Both the position numbers and the translations under genes were made by a program. From Flavisolibacter longurius (GTDB lineage Bacteria > Bacteroidota > Bacteroidia > Chitinophagales > Chitinophagaceae), in contig JABUMY010000015.1 in NCBI GenBank assembly GCA_013327885.1, forward strand, positions 62,001 through 126,000: a stretch of 64,000 nucleotides of DNA, given 5' to 3'. Positions 27,909 through 35,850 of the stretch are shown piece by piece. The stretch's first letter is position 1, and every line of letters begins with the position of its first letter. The notes beneath the pieces were generated by a model. That model was not told the DNA's origin. It searched no databases and saw only the letters and a program-made list of their open reading frames with translations.

Positions 27909-28037
27909 CACGACATTTCTGCAATAACCGCTGAAAAATATAAGAACAAGAACAGTAGTTCTGTTGAACTAATTTAATAAATTTAAAATGACGAAACACG
28001 GACTTCCGCTACTGCAGAAATACCTGTTCCGTTTGGC
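27901..28037 (+). mobile_element. attC-like inverted repeat element (137 bp), second copy
   Basis: ACCGCTAACAC at 27901 and GTTTGGC at 28031 mark the ends. The inner arms ATTTCTGCA (27915) and TGCAGAAAT (28013) are perfectly complementary, with partial pairing continuing inward. Overall length equals that of the 27244 element, and both open with ACCGCTAACAC, although their inner sequences differ as expected for attC sites of different cassettes. Confidence 0.45.
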
Positions 28038-28087
28038 ATCCCCATCGCAGCCATCCCGTTTAAGCCAGAATGATTAAATTTGTTCTT

Positions 28088-28315
28088 ATGATAGTGCAGG
28101 TAGACATAGGATTTGAGCAACTCGTTCAATTGGCGAAACAACTCCCGCTGACACAGTGGAGAAAACTCAAAACAGAGGTTGAGAAAGAACAGCAGCCTAA
28201 AGAGCCTGTTTCTGATATGAAAACTTTGCTCTTAAACGCCCCAACTTTTACAAAGAAGCAACTCGACGAAGTTGCCAAAACAAGAAAAGCAATCAGCCAA
28301 TGGCCCAGAAAATAG
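28088..28315 (+). CDS. Putative antitoxin of a VapBC-like pair
   Basis: 75 residues from ATG 28088 (MIVQVDIGFEQLVQLAKQLP), preferred over 28070. The short helical protein (QLVQLAKQLPLTQWRKLKTEVEKE, TLLLNAPTFTKKQLDEVAKTRKAIS) resembles antitoxins that precede PIN-domain toxins in Bacteroidota. Its end overlaps the start of the PIN ORF at 28300 by 16 bases. Since the toxin is broken, this gene may be a remnant or may still act in trans. Confidence 0.55.
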   Translation: MIVQVDIGFEQLVQLAKQLPLTQWRKLKTEVEKEQQPKEPVSDMKTLLLNAPTFTKKQLDEVAKTRKAISQWPRK

Positions 28316-28688
28316 TGCTGGCGGACACTTCCCTTCTTATTGACCTTTTTCGTAAGACAGATAAAACAAATGCCGTTTGATTGCCTTGGTTCGACAAGGC
28401 TATTCCTATTGTATTTCTTCTGTAACCGAATACGAAATTTATTCCGGCGCTGCTTTGGGGCAAATGAAGTTTTGGGAAACCTTGCTTTAAAAAATACAGG
28501 TTTTACCTGTCGATAAAGATGTGGCCAGGGTTGCCGTTGACATTAATGCTGAACTAAAGCGCAAACGCAAGCAAATTGCTATTCCTGCCCTTTTTATTGC
28601 GGCAACTGCTATGGGTAATAACTTGCCACTTGCTACCTTAAACAAAAAGCATTTCGAACGCATAGACGGATTAACTATCGTTGACTAA
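28300..28688 (+). pseudogene. Broken PIN-domain toxin
   Basis: The reading MAQKIVLADTSLLIDLFRK carries the first PIN aspartate (ADTSLLID). The frame then breaks near 28370; continuing in another frame gives SSVTEYEIYSGAALGQM (with the conserved Glu region), then an in-frame TAA where a sense codon is expected near 28488, then VLPVDKDVARVAVDIN and a C-terminus ending DGLTIVD. One frameshift plus one nonsense codon in about 130 codons means it is inactive unless the sequence contains errors. Confidence 0.75.
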
Positions 28689-28806
28689 GGCGAAAAATCC
28701 AGCAACAGAAACTGAAGTGCAACAAGTGGCAGCTAATCCTGTAACATTCAATTAGTGCCGAATCGCTAAAAACATGTGACGGCTACTGGCAATCTAAAAA
28801 TGATAG

Positions 28807-29622
28807 ATGAAAACAGTATTGTTTAGCTCCCTCCTTATCCTCATTGCGTTGCTTCCCGTAAGCTGTAAAAAGGAGAATTTAAGCAGGGTTGATTGCAATC
28901 GTTTAGAAAGGGGCCTGTTGTCGGAAGATGTAAAAATTGTAAGCTTCGCATTACGGCATCAACTTGTATCGTACTCACAACAAAACATCAAGAAATTGTC
29001 GGAAGCCCTTTCGGGTAATTGTAATATTTCGGTAGAGAATGTTTGTTTTGACCGCGTGTATAACTATCCGGCGCCAGGGTTAGAAAAAGGAATCAATATC
29101 ATCCGTACAAATGCGAACAGATGTGGATCGCTACCATTCACAATTGACGGTTCAATGCTACAACAGGATGCACCTTCCTTGCGGCCTTATTGCGCCAGCA
29201 AGGCTTCCAGTTTCTGCGCCACCTTTTCTGCATTGGGCAGCATAGCGGCTTCTAATCCCATGTTCAGCGGAACAGCCGGCAGGTCCAGCGCACCCAGCAC
29301 TTCAACGGGCAGATCAAGCCAGGAAAAGCAGGCTTTTGAAATGCGGCCCGCCAGGGCTTCGGCAAAGGAATTGGTTTGCTGTTCTTCGGTCAGCACCAGG
29401 CATTTGCCGTGCTTTTTTACCGTGGTAAACACCAGCTCTTCGTCCAGCGGAGCCAGGGTACGCAGGTCAATGATCTCGATTTGCCCGGAGAAACGTTTCG
29501 CTGCTGCTTTGGCCCAGTACACACCCATGCCATACGTTATCACACAGGCCGATTCGCCGCTGAATACGGCATCGTCACTGGCCTTTTGCACCACCGCTCC
29601 TTTGCCAAACGGCAGCACATAG
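28807..29622 (+). CDS. Lipoprotein ORF running into antisense of E1 dehydrogenase
   Basis: The 271-codon frame begins with a good lipoprotein signal (SSLLILIALLPVSCKKEN, Cys20) and a Cys-containing domain (VDCNRLERGLL, GNCNISVENVCFDRVYNYPAP). From about base 29187 onward it is antisense to the 3' end of the E1 gene and reads as low-complexity Ser/Ala/Thr, which is not protein-like. The genuine part is therefore probably residues 1-126, and its original 3' end seems lost at the junction with the E1 gene. Function unknown. Confidence 0.55.
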   Translation: MKTVLFSSLLILIALLPVSCKKENLSRVDCNRLERGLLSEDVKIVSFALRHQLVSYSQQNIKKLSEALSGNCNISVENVCFDRVYNYPAPGLEKGINIIRTNANRCGSLPFTIDGSMLQQDAPSLRPYCASKASSFCATFSALGSIAASNPMFSGTAGRSSAPSTSTGRSSQEKQAFEMRPARASAKELVCCSSVSTRHLPCFFTVVNTSSSSSGARVRRSMISICPEKRFAAALAQYTPMPYVITQADSPLNTASSLAFCTTAPLPNGST

Positions 29623-31433
29623 TCACGGGAAGGCTCAACCGTTTTTGCGTCTTCGGTTCCCGGCACCTTGCTCCAGTAAAGACCTTTGTGCTCCAGCATC
29701 ACCACGGGGTTAGGGTCGTAAAAGGCAGCTTTCACCAGGCCTTTCATATCGGCAGCGTTGCTGGGATAAGCGATCTTGAGTCCTTTGATGCTAAGCAACG
29801 TTGTTTCAATGCTGCCGCTATGATAAGGACCGCCACCGTTGTAAGCACCAATGGGTACCCGAATGATGGTGGAAACAGGAAACTTACCGCAGGAAAGAAA
29901 ACACGACTTTGATATCTCTGTAACCAGTTGGTTAAACCCAGGGTAGATATAATCGGCAAACTGCACTTCCACAATCGGTTTTAAACCAACAGCACTCATG
30001 CCCACGGTGGAACCAATGATATACGCCTCCTGGATGGCGGTGTTGTAAACACGATCGTCGCCAAACTGCTCTCCCAGGGTTGCGGCTTCGCGAAAAACGC
30101 CTCCCAAGCGTTTGCCCACATCCTGGCCGTAGAGCAGGCATTCGGGATGGTCTTCCATGATCTCGCGGATGGCAAAAAGGGCTGCATCCACCATGATCAC
30201 TTTATTGCCACCTGCAGGTTGCCTTTCTCCCCTTTCTTCGGTAATGGTTGTGGGTGCAAACACATGGTGCGAAACCGTAGCCGGATCGGGCTCCGGCGCA
30301 GCCACCGCTTTTTCAAACGCTTCCCTTATCTCTTCTTCCACTTCGCTTTCGATCTGGCGGATATAGTCGGGGCCAAAATCACCAATGGCGTAGGCCCTGA
30401 ATTTTACATAAGGATCGCTGCAGGCATGCTTGCTTAGGTCCTCTTCGTTGCGGTAAAACTCTTTGCGTACACCGCTGGTGTGGTGGTTGAGCAGGCAAAC
30501 TTTTGCATGCACCAGCCAGGGCCGACGGTGTTGCCGCACATCAGCAATCACCTTTTCCATTACAGCATAACTCTCAAAAAAATCGGTGCCGTCAACCCGG
30601 ATCTTATTCAGGCCTTTAAAGCCTTCGGCATATTCATAGGCATCCATGGAACGGCCTTCCTCGGCCGGCACACTGATGCCCCATTCATTGTCCTGCACCA
30701 GGTAAATAATGGGCAACTGCTTTAGCGCCGCAAACTGTAAGGCTTCACTCACCTCACCTTCGGTGACAGAGGCATCGCCAAGGGAACAGATAACAACTGG
30801 CCGCCCCCCTCCCGAGCTTCGCTCCCAACCTACGGTTGCCCCGGTGGGGGAGTGACCCAACACACCGGCCCCGCTTTGCGACATGTTTGCATCCGTTGTA
30901 GCATTCTGCACAGGAGAGGGCTGTGTGTTGGAAAGCCTCTCCACCGGAGGGGTTTGGGGAGGCCTTATTCTCTCTTTGTATTGTATGCCCTGCGCCACAC
31001 CCGTTGTAGGAATGGCCTGCATGCCGGTAGCGCTGCTCTGGTGAATGATCTTTGGCTTGTCATTGTCTAACGATGCGGGGTGCGAATAATAGCTGCGCCC
31101 CCCGGTGAACGGATCGCCGGCTTTTGTCAGCAGTTGCAGCATTAGTTCATAGGGCGTCCAGCCCATACCCAGCAACATGCTTTCGTCGCGGTAATAAGGA
31201 CTCACCCAGTCCTGCGGCTGCAGTAAAAACGCCGTTGCCAATTGAATGGCTTCGTGCCCGCGGGACGTAGAATGCACATATTTGGTGATGGTACGATTGG
31301 CCTCGTAGGTTTCGGCCATCAGCTTAACGCTATGCATCAGCCGGTAGGCTTTCAGCAACAGGTTACGGTCGATATTACCGGTGTTCACGGAAGAATTACG
31401 CTGATCTGAATAGTCCCTTTTCTCGTCTCCCAT
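29187..31433 (-). CDS. Fused 2-oxoacid dehydrogenase E1 alpha-beta, with in-frame repeat insertion
   Basis: 748 residues. The alpha half contains HEAIQLATAFLLQ, the phosphate/ThDP motif region GDASVTEGEVSEALQFAALK and DNEWGISVPAEEG; the beta half (from about 415) contains GQDVGKRLGGVFREAATL, QEAYIIGSTVGM, and VPIGAYNGGGPYHSG. This architecture is that of Bacteroidota fused E1 enzymes, generally annotated as branched-chain 2-oxoacid dehydrogenase; it decarboxylates a 2-oxoacid with ThDP and passes the acyl group to E2. No E2 or E3 gene is adjacent. Residues about 156-211 (from PPQTPPVERLSNTQ to ERSSGGG) are foreign to the family and are encoded by a palindromic repeat. Confidence 0.9.
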   Translation of the reverse strand: MGDEKRDYSDQRNSSVNTGNIDRNLLLKAYRLMHSVKLMAETYEANRTITKYVHSTSRGHEAIQLATAFLLQPQDWVSPYYRDESMLLGMGWTPYELMLQLLTKAGDPFTGGRSYYSHPASLDNDKPKIIHQSSATGMQAIPTTGVAQGIQYKERIRPPQTPPVERLSNTQPSPVQNATTDANMSQSGAGVLGHSPTGATVGWERSSGGGRPVVICSLGDASVTEGEVSEALQFAALKQLPIIYLVQDNEWGISVPAEEGRSMDAYEYAEGFKGLNKIRVDGTDFFESYAVMEKVIADVRQHRRPWLVHAKVCLLNHHTSGVRKEFYRNEEDLSKHACSDPYVKFRAYAIGDFGPDYIRQIESEVEEEIREAFEKAVAAPEPDPATVSHHVFAPTTITEERGERQPAGGNKVIMVDAALFAIREIMEDHPECLLYGQDVGKRLGGVFREAATLGEQFGDDRVYNTAIQEAYIIGSTVGMSAVGLKPIVEVQFADYIYPGFNQLVTEISKSCFLSCGKFPVSTIIRVPIGAYNGGGPYHSGSIETTLLSIKGLKIAYPSNAADMKGLVKAAFYDPNPVVMLEHKGLYWSKVPGTEDAKTVEPSRDYVLPFGKGAVVQKASDDAVFSGESACVITYGMGVYWAKAAAKRFSGQIEIIDLRTLAPLDEELVFTTVKKHGKCLVLTEEQQTNSFAEALAGRISKACFSWLDLPVEVLGALDLPAVPLNMGLEAAMLPNAEKVAQKLEALLAQ
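30799..30964 (-). mobile_element. Palindromic repeat element inserted in frame in the E1 gene
   Basis: 166 bp bounded by GGCC at both ends. Nested inverted arms: CCGGTGG (30841) with CCACCGG (30941), CCAACACAC (30857) with GTGTGTTGG (30923), and C-rich outer arms. The sense-strand half TTGGGTCAC...CCCACCGG matches the element at 56914-56951, and the CCCCGGTGGGGG core matches 53101 and 53353. It adds about 55 codons without breaking the frame, comparable in kind to Rickettsia palindromic elements (analogy only). Confidence 0.7.
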
Positions 31434-31480
31434 ACGTTTACCTCAGTTTATAGCAAGCAATAAGATTCGTGCACAAAATA

Positions 31481-31515
31481 AAGAAAGCAATTCCTTCTGC
31501 AGGAATTGCTTTCTT
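31481..31515 (-). terminator. Intrinsic terminator of the FAH-family gene
   Basis: Perfect 14-bp inverted repeat AAGAAAGCAATTCC/GGAATTGCTTTCTT with a 7-base loop. On the minus strand it is followed by a T-rich stretch. It separates the FAH gene from the E1 gene. Confidence 0.8.
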
Positions 31516-31550
31516 AAATAATTATAGCGGGAAAACAACGGCTGGGCTTC

Positions 31551-31599
31551 TACCAATTACCTGTTGCCCATTGCTGGTTGCAAATTGCCAATTGGCATT
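31551..31599 (-). repeat. Heptamer array (TGGCAAT-type words) abutting the FAH-family stop codon
   Basis: On the minus strand, immediately after the TAA at 31600-31598, the words read TGCCAAT, TGGCAAT, TTGCAAC, CAGCAAT, GGGCAAC, AGGTAAT (plus-strand register 31551-31599 in sevens). Nearly the same word series follows the dipeptidase stop at 55237. Confidence 0.8.
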
Positions 31600-32209
31600 A
31601 CTTCACTTCCATGGCAAACAGGCTCTGGTCTTCCATAAAGCCTTCCAGTTCATCGCCAACAACCGCTTCGCCAACACCTGCCGGCGTACCGGTAAAAATG
31701 AGGTCGCCTATGTTGATGGAAAAGAAATTGGAGATATAAGAAACAATGTAGTCGAAGGAAAAGATCATTTCGTCTGACCCGCCCTGCTGCACCAGTTCCT
31801 TGTTTTTATAAAGAGCAAACTTTACGTCGTTCTTGTTCTTTAACCCGGTCACCGGCACCCACTTTCCTACAACAGCCGAGTTATCCCAGGCCTTGGCCCT
31901 TTCCCAGGGAAGTCCTTTTTGCTTTAATTCGGTTTGAATATCGCGGGCTGTAAAATCAATGCCCACCGTAACGGCGTCGTAATATTTGCTGGCAAATTTT
32001 TCCTGGATGTATTTACCGTTCTTCGCAATGCGCAGCACCAGTTCAGCTTCGTAGTGCAACTCATTGGTAAATTCGGGGTAATAAAACGGCGTGTGAGGTT
32101 GAAGCAAGGCACTTTTGGGCTTCATAAAAATCACAGGTTCATCAGGTACTTCGTTGTTAAGCTCCTTGGCATGGTCCGCATAATTCCGGCCTACGCAAAA
32201 AATTTTCAT
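31598..32209 (-). CDS. Fumarylacetoacetate hydrolase (FAH) family protein
   Basis: 203 residues from the ATG at 32209 (MKIFCVGRNYADHAKEL), the family's usual start; the frame extends further upstream without conserved content. Core motifs are FMKPKSALL, HYEAELVLRI (metal-binding Glu pair), VTVGIDFTARDIQ, and FTGTPAGVGEAVVGDEL. Proteins of this size act on acyl-pyruvates or oxaloacetate (YcgM/FAHD1-like); substrate not determinable here. Monocistronic, closed by the terminator at 31481. Confidence 0.9.
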   Translation of the reverse strand: MKIFCVGRNYADHAKELNNEVPDEPVIFMKPKSALLQPHTPFYYPEFTNELHYEAELVLRIAKNGKYIQEKFASKYYDAVTVGIDFTARDIQTELKQKGLPWERAKAWDNSAVVGKWVPVTGLKNKNDVKFALYKNKELVQQGGSDEMIFSFDYIVSYISNFFSINIGDLIFTGTPAGVGEAVVGDELEGFMEDQSLFAMEVK

Positions 32210-32362
32210 ATTTGAATGGTTTAAGTGGAATAACAAAGGATACTAACGCCGGACTGGGTAGTTAATCCTTTTTATTTCGCGGGTTCATCAAAAGAAAATC
32301 GGATTTTTTGCAGGCAACCTGCGGTGGTTAGACGTCCAAAGTAAGGAAATAAATTTTTATCC

Positions 32363-32941
32363 TCACAAACTTATCTCAATATTATTATATTTATTCATAG
32401 TGTTGCTGATGCCTGCGGCCGCATAGGATTCAATCACCTCAACGCTCAAGGCAATTTTTTTCGCCACCAGCGGCTCTTCTTCTTTCAGCCATTTTCCCAA
32501 CACAAAATCTGCCTGTGCACCTTTGGGATAGTTGTTGCCGATGCCAAAGCGCAGCTTGGGATAAGCCGTTGTACCCAACAGTTCCTGCAGGCTTTTTAAT
32601 CCGTTATGGCCACCATCGCTGCCACCGGCGCGGATGCGAAGACGTGTCAGGGGCAGGGCCACATCATCCACAATTACCAGGATGTTTTCCAGGGCGATCT
32701 TTTCTTTGTCCATCCAGTATTTTACGGCCTTGCCGCTAAGGTTCATATACGTAGTAGGACAAATACAAACAAAGATCTTCCCCTTCCATTTTAGTTCTGC
32801 CACGTAGGCCAACCGATCCTGCCGAAGGGCGCCGCCGTGCTTTTGCACAAAGGCCATCACCACATCAAAGCCAATATTGTGACGGGTATGCGCATACTCC
32901 GCTCCTACATTTCCCAAGCCAACGATCAAAAACTTAACCAC
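32363..32941 (-). CDS. pth: Peptidyl-tRNA hydrolase
   Basis: 192 residues from a GTG start (MVKFLIVGLGNVGAEYAHTRHNIGF). It cleaves peptidyl-tRNAs released from stalled ribosomes. Catalytic and binding residues are present: Asn11, His21 in HTRHNIGF, and the Asp in VIVDDVALPLTRLRIR, followed by GGSDGGHNGLKSL. It is downstream of rplY and prs on the same strand, the classic pth-rplY-prs neighbourhood, although a terminator at 33122 separates it from rplY. Confidence 0.95.
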   Translation of the reverse strand: MVKFLIVGLGNVGAEYAHTRHNIGFDVVMAFVQKHGGALRQDRLAYVAELKWKGKIFVCICPTTYMNLSGKAVKYWMDKEKIALENILVIVDDVALPLTRLRIRAGGSDGGHNGLKSLQELLGTTAYPKLRFGIGNNYPKGAQADFVLGKWLKEEEPLVAKKIALSVEVIESYAAAGISNTMNKYNNIEISL

Positions 32942-33121
32942 TGATTACCACGATTTAAAGGGATGAATATTATTCTTTTTACGAACAGCCCTTCGGCTAC
33001 ACGAAACGCAGCGAAAGGAAGACGCAAGTAAAACAAATATTTACAACGGTTCTACGTTGCTTTCTAATTTTCTATCCGGATAAAACAATTGTCATTCCAG
33101 CATGTTGAATGGAGTCAAAAC

Positions 33122-33153
33122 AAAACAGGATTGTTTCTTCCGAAACAATCCTG
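33122..33153 (-). terminator. Intrinsic terminator of rplY
   Basis: Perfect 14-bp stem AACAGGATTGTTTC/GAAACAATCCTGTT with a 4-base loop; on the minus strand a T-rich tail follows. 33 bases past the stop of rplY. Confidence 0.9.
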
Positions 33154-33185
33154 TTAATCTGTTCAAGAATCCAGCAGATCCACGG

Positions 33186-33776
33186 TTATTTTTTCTTACC
33201 GGGAGCAGCAGCGGCAGCTTCTTCCTGGCGCAGGGCACGGGTTGTTACTACCGATACAATGGGAATACGAGGAGAGTTTACAAACTCATAGTTCTCGTCT
33301 TTCACATCCTGCACACGCAGGTTCTCACCAATCTCCAGTGCGTCTACGCTCACTTCGATTTGTTCACGCAGGTGCTTTGGATAGGTCTTTACTTTCAGCG
33401 ATTTCATTTTCGGTACCAAACGGCCACCGGCACGAACACCTGAAGCCACACCGGTAAACTTCAATGGAATCTGGGCGACTACTTTTTTGTCTTCAACCAG
33501 TTCCAGCAGGTCTACGTGGATCAGCTGATCGGAAACTTTATCAAACTGCAGGTCTTTCAAAATGCAGCGATAGGTTTTTCCGTCAACGGTCACTTCTGCC
33601 AGTTGGAAGTTTGGTGTATACACAAGGCCTTTGAAAGCCTTGGCCGGAGCAGAAAAATTAATTTCCTGTGCACCCCCGTAAATTACACCAGGCACCAGGT
33701 CCTGAGAGCGAAGCTGGCGGGTGGCTGACTTGCCATGTTCGGTCCTCAGTTGTCCTTCGATTGTAATTGTCTTCAT
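33186..33776 (-). CDS. rplY: 50S ribosomal protein L25 (Ctc form)
   Basis: 196 residues, the long L25/Ctc form: an N-terminal 5S rRNA-binding domain (ITIEGQLRTEHGKSATRQLRSQDLVPGVIYGG) and a C-terminal TL5-like beta domain (VPKMKSLKVKTYPKHLREQIEVSVD). It ends in an Ala/Glu/Lys-rich tail (RQEEAAAAAPGKKK). It lies 95 bases downstream of prs on the same strand with heptamer arrays in the gap. Confidence 0.95.
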   Translation of the reverse strand: MKTITIEGQLRTEHGKSATRQLRSQDLVPGVIYGGAQEINFSAPAKAFKGLVYTPNFQLAEVTVDGKTYRCILKDLQFDKVSDQLIHVDLLELVEDKKVVAQIPLKFTGVASGVRAGGRLVPKMKSLKVKTYPKHLREQIEVSVDALEIGENLRVQDVKDENYEFVNSPRIPIVSVVTTRALRQEEAAAAAPGKKK

Positions 33777-33799
33777 TTTATTGAGTGTTTAATTTAAAC

Positions 33800-33835
33800 G
33801 TTTACATGTTTACCGTTTACCGTTTACCGTTGAAA
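33800..33835 (-). repeat. Heptamer array (GGTAAAC words) between prs and rplY
   Basis: Plus-strand register: GTTTACAT (8), GTTTACC three times, GTTGAAA. It directly adjoins a second array with a different word. Confidence 0.75.
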
Positions 33836-33840
33836 GAACC

Positions 33841-33875
33841 AACTGCAAACTGTGAACTGCAAACTTTGAACTTAC
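33841..33875 (-). repeat. Heptamer array (GTTTGCA words) abutting the prs stop codon
   Basis: Plus-strand register AACTGCA, AACTGTG, AACTGCA, AACTTTG, AACTTAC. On the minus strand it starts within the prs stop codon (33874-33872) and reads GTTCAAA, GTTTGCA, GTTCACA, GTTTGCA. Confidence 0.8.
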
Positions 33876-34825
33876 TTGTCCCTTCCCTGCGAGTGAAAGA
33901 ACAGGTTGTTGATGCTCTTGTTCTCGTAGGCGTGGCGGATGGCCACGGCAAAAAGATCGGCCGTAGTGATGCAGCGGATCTTTGATGACTCCTGCTTCAG
34001 CGGAATCGTATCGCAAACCACCAGTTCTTCCAGTACACTTTCTTCAATGTTCTGGTAAGCTTTGCCACTCAGCACCGGGTGGGTGATCATGGCTCTTACA
34101 CTGCGGGCACCTTTTTCTTTTAAAAGAGCGGCTGCTTTTTTCAGCGTTCCTGCCGTATCGCAGATGTCGTCGATAATAACGATATCGCGGTTGGTAACGT
34201 CTCCAATCACCACCATGCTTGAGATCTCATTGGCCCGCTTCCGGTGCTTGTCGCAAATCACCATTTCGGCTTCAAAATAGGTGGCGATCTCACGAATGCG
34301 GTTGGTGGCGCCTACGTCAGGGGCCGCAAAAGTAAGGTTTTCGAGGCGTAATTGTGTTATATAAGGTATAAAAACGGCCGAAGAGTCGAGGTGGTCCACC
34401 GGTATGTCGAAGTAGGCCTGGATTTGGGGAGCATGCAGGTCCATGGTAATGATACGGTCGGCACCGGCAGCGGTGAGCATATTGGCAATCAGCTTAGAGC
34501 CAATGGCCACCCGGGGGCGGTCTTTCCGGTCCTGGCGGGCATACCCGTAGTAGGGCATCACCACAATGATCCTTCCGGCAGAAGCCCGGCGGGCCGCGTC
34601 GATCATGAGCAGCAGCTCCATCAGGTTATCGGCAGGCGCATAGGTGCTTTGCACCAGGAAAACAGAATCACCGCGGATACTTTCTAAAAAAATGGGCTGA
34701 ATCTCGCCGTCGCTGAACTTTTGGATATTGATCTTACCTAACTGGCAGCCGTAGCTTTTACAGATTTGCTCTGCCAGGTTTTGCGAGCCGGTGCCCGCAA
34801 AAATTTTGGCGTTCGGAGTGTTCAT
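33872..34825 (-). CDS. prs: Ribose-phosphate pyrophosphokinase
   Basis: 317 residues, full length. It makes PRPP from ribose 5-phosphate and ATP. Seen: ATP-binding region SDGEIQPIFLESIRGDSVFL, the flexible/catalytic stretch YGYARQDRKDRPRVAIGSK, the metal-binding DLHAPQIQAYFDIPVDHL, and the PRPP loop VIIDDICDTAGTLKKAA. It sits upstream of rplY on the same strand, as in many Bacteroidota. Confidence 0.96.
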   Translation of the reverse strand: MNTPNAKIFAGTGSQNLAEQICKSYGCQLGKINIQKFSDGEIQPIFLESIRGDSVFLVQSTYAPADNLMELLLMIDAARRASAGRIIVVMPYYGYARQDRKDRPRVAIGSKLIANMLTAAGADRIITMDLHAPQIQAYFDIPVDHLDSSAVFIPYITQLRLENLTFAAPDVGATNRIREIATYFEAEMVICDKHRKRANEISSMVVIGDVTNRDIVIIDDICDTAGTLKKAAALLKEKGARSVRAMITHPVLSGKAYQNIEESVLEELVVCDTIPLKQESSKIRCITTADLFAVAIRHAYENKSINNLFFHSQGRDK

Positions 34826-34887
34826 AAATGAAAATGTGCGGCGAAGATAGGCAGAAGCCTAGCAAAGATTTTCAGCCCGGCCCAAAT

Positions 34888-35073
34888 TTACTTTAGGGCC
34901 GTCAGTCTTTCCGCTTTGGGCACATCTGTACCGGCCATTGTTTCGGTGTTGTGCAGGCTGTTGTAGATAGTGGTACAAACAAACAAGGCCAGCACGACAG
35001 AAATAAAATAAATCATTACCATAAAAAGGAAAGGGTGCAGGGCACCAAACGTAGAGTAAGATTTGCGGTTCAT
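34888..35073 (-). CDS. Small single-pass membrane protein
   Basis: 61 residues with a central membrane helix (FLFMVMIYFISVVLALFVCTTIYNSL) and polar ends. No recognised family. It is divergent from radC and 62 bases upstream of prs. Composition and a proper start support a real gene. Confidence 0.6.
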   Translation of the reverse strand: MNRKSYSTFGALHPFLFMVMIYFISVVLALFVCTTIYNSLHNTETMAGTDVPKAERLTALK

Positions 35074-35137
35074 AAGCTTCGGTTTAGGTATTCAAAGGAT
35101 TGTTGACAAAGCCAAAAATAAACACTAAACTTGGGTG

Positions 35138-35830
35138 ATGCAAGGCCAGAACTACTCAATTAAACAGTGGGCAAAAGACGACAGGCCCCGCGAAAAACTA
35201 CTTGAAAAAGGGGCTGCGGTTTTGAGCAATTCAGAACTTTTAGCCATCCTGATTCTGAATGGAAGCGGCGGCCGCAGCGCCGTAGAACTGGCGCAGGATG
35301 TATTGCGACTGGGAAAGGACAACCTCAATGAGCTGGGCAAACTGTCCATAAAAGAACTGACAAAGATCAAAGGCATCGGCGAAGCCAAAGCCATCACCAT
35401 AGCGGCGGCATTGGAGTTGGGCCGCCGGCGTTATGCAGCCGCCTCGCTGGAAAAGCCGGTGGTCAGCAGCAGCCTGGATGTGGCCACCTACATGCAAACC
35501 AAGCTCCGCGACTACAAGCACGAGGTTTTTGCCGTGCTCTTTTTAAACCGGGCCAACAAGATCAATGACTTCCGGATCATCAGCGAAGGCGGCATTACCG
35601 GTACCGTTGCCGATCCGCGGATCATTTTAAAACGAGCGCTGGAAGAAGATGCCGTTAGCCTGATCCTTTGCCACAACCACCCATCGGGCAGCCTAAAGCC
35701 CAGCCGCGCCGATGAAGACCTGACCCTGAAGATCAAGGAAGCCTCCAAATATTTTGACATCAAAGTGCTGGACCACATTATTGTAAGCGAAGATGGTTAT
35801 TACAGTTTTGCGGATGAGGGAATCTTGTAG
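35138..35830 (+). CDS. radC: RadC family JAMM-domain protein
   Basis: 230 residues from the ATG at 35138 (the GTG one codon earlier is also possible). The N-terminus (IKQWAKDDRPREKLLEKG) and helix-hairpin-helix region (IKELTKIKGIGEAKAITIAAALELGRR) are typical. The JAB/JAMM metalloprotease-like signature is complete: His179 and His181 in CHNHPSGSLKPSRADED with Asp192. Historically linked to DNA repair, but the biochemical role is unsettled. A heptamer array begins at its stop codon. Confidence 0.93.
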   Translation: MQGQNYSIKQWAKDDRPREKLLEKGAAVLSNSELLAILILNGSGGRSAVELAQDVLRLGKDNLNELGKLSIKELTKIKGIGEAKAITIAAALELGRRRYAAASLEKPVVSSSLDVATYMQTKLRDYKHEVFAVLFLNRANKINDFRIISEGGITGTVADPRIILKRALEEDAVSLILCHNHPSGSLKPSRADEDLTLKIKEASKYFDIKVLDHIIVSEDGYYSFADEGIL

Positions 35831-35850
35831 TGAATGGTGAATGGTGAGTT
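35830..35850 (+). repeat. Heptamer array (GTGAATG words) at the radC stop codon
   Basis: GTGAATG, GTGAATG, GTGAGTT, the first base being the last base of the radC TAG. Confidence 0.6.

Noticed and set aside
33000-33060. ACGAAACGCAGC and TCTACGTTGC as another regulator site upstream of pth
   Set aside because: The words face opposite directions and are not at 21-base spacing.
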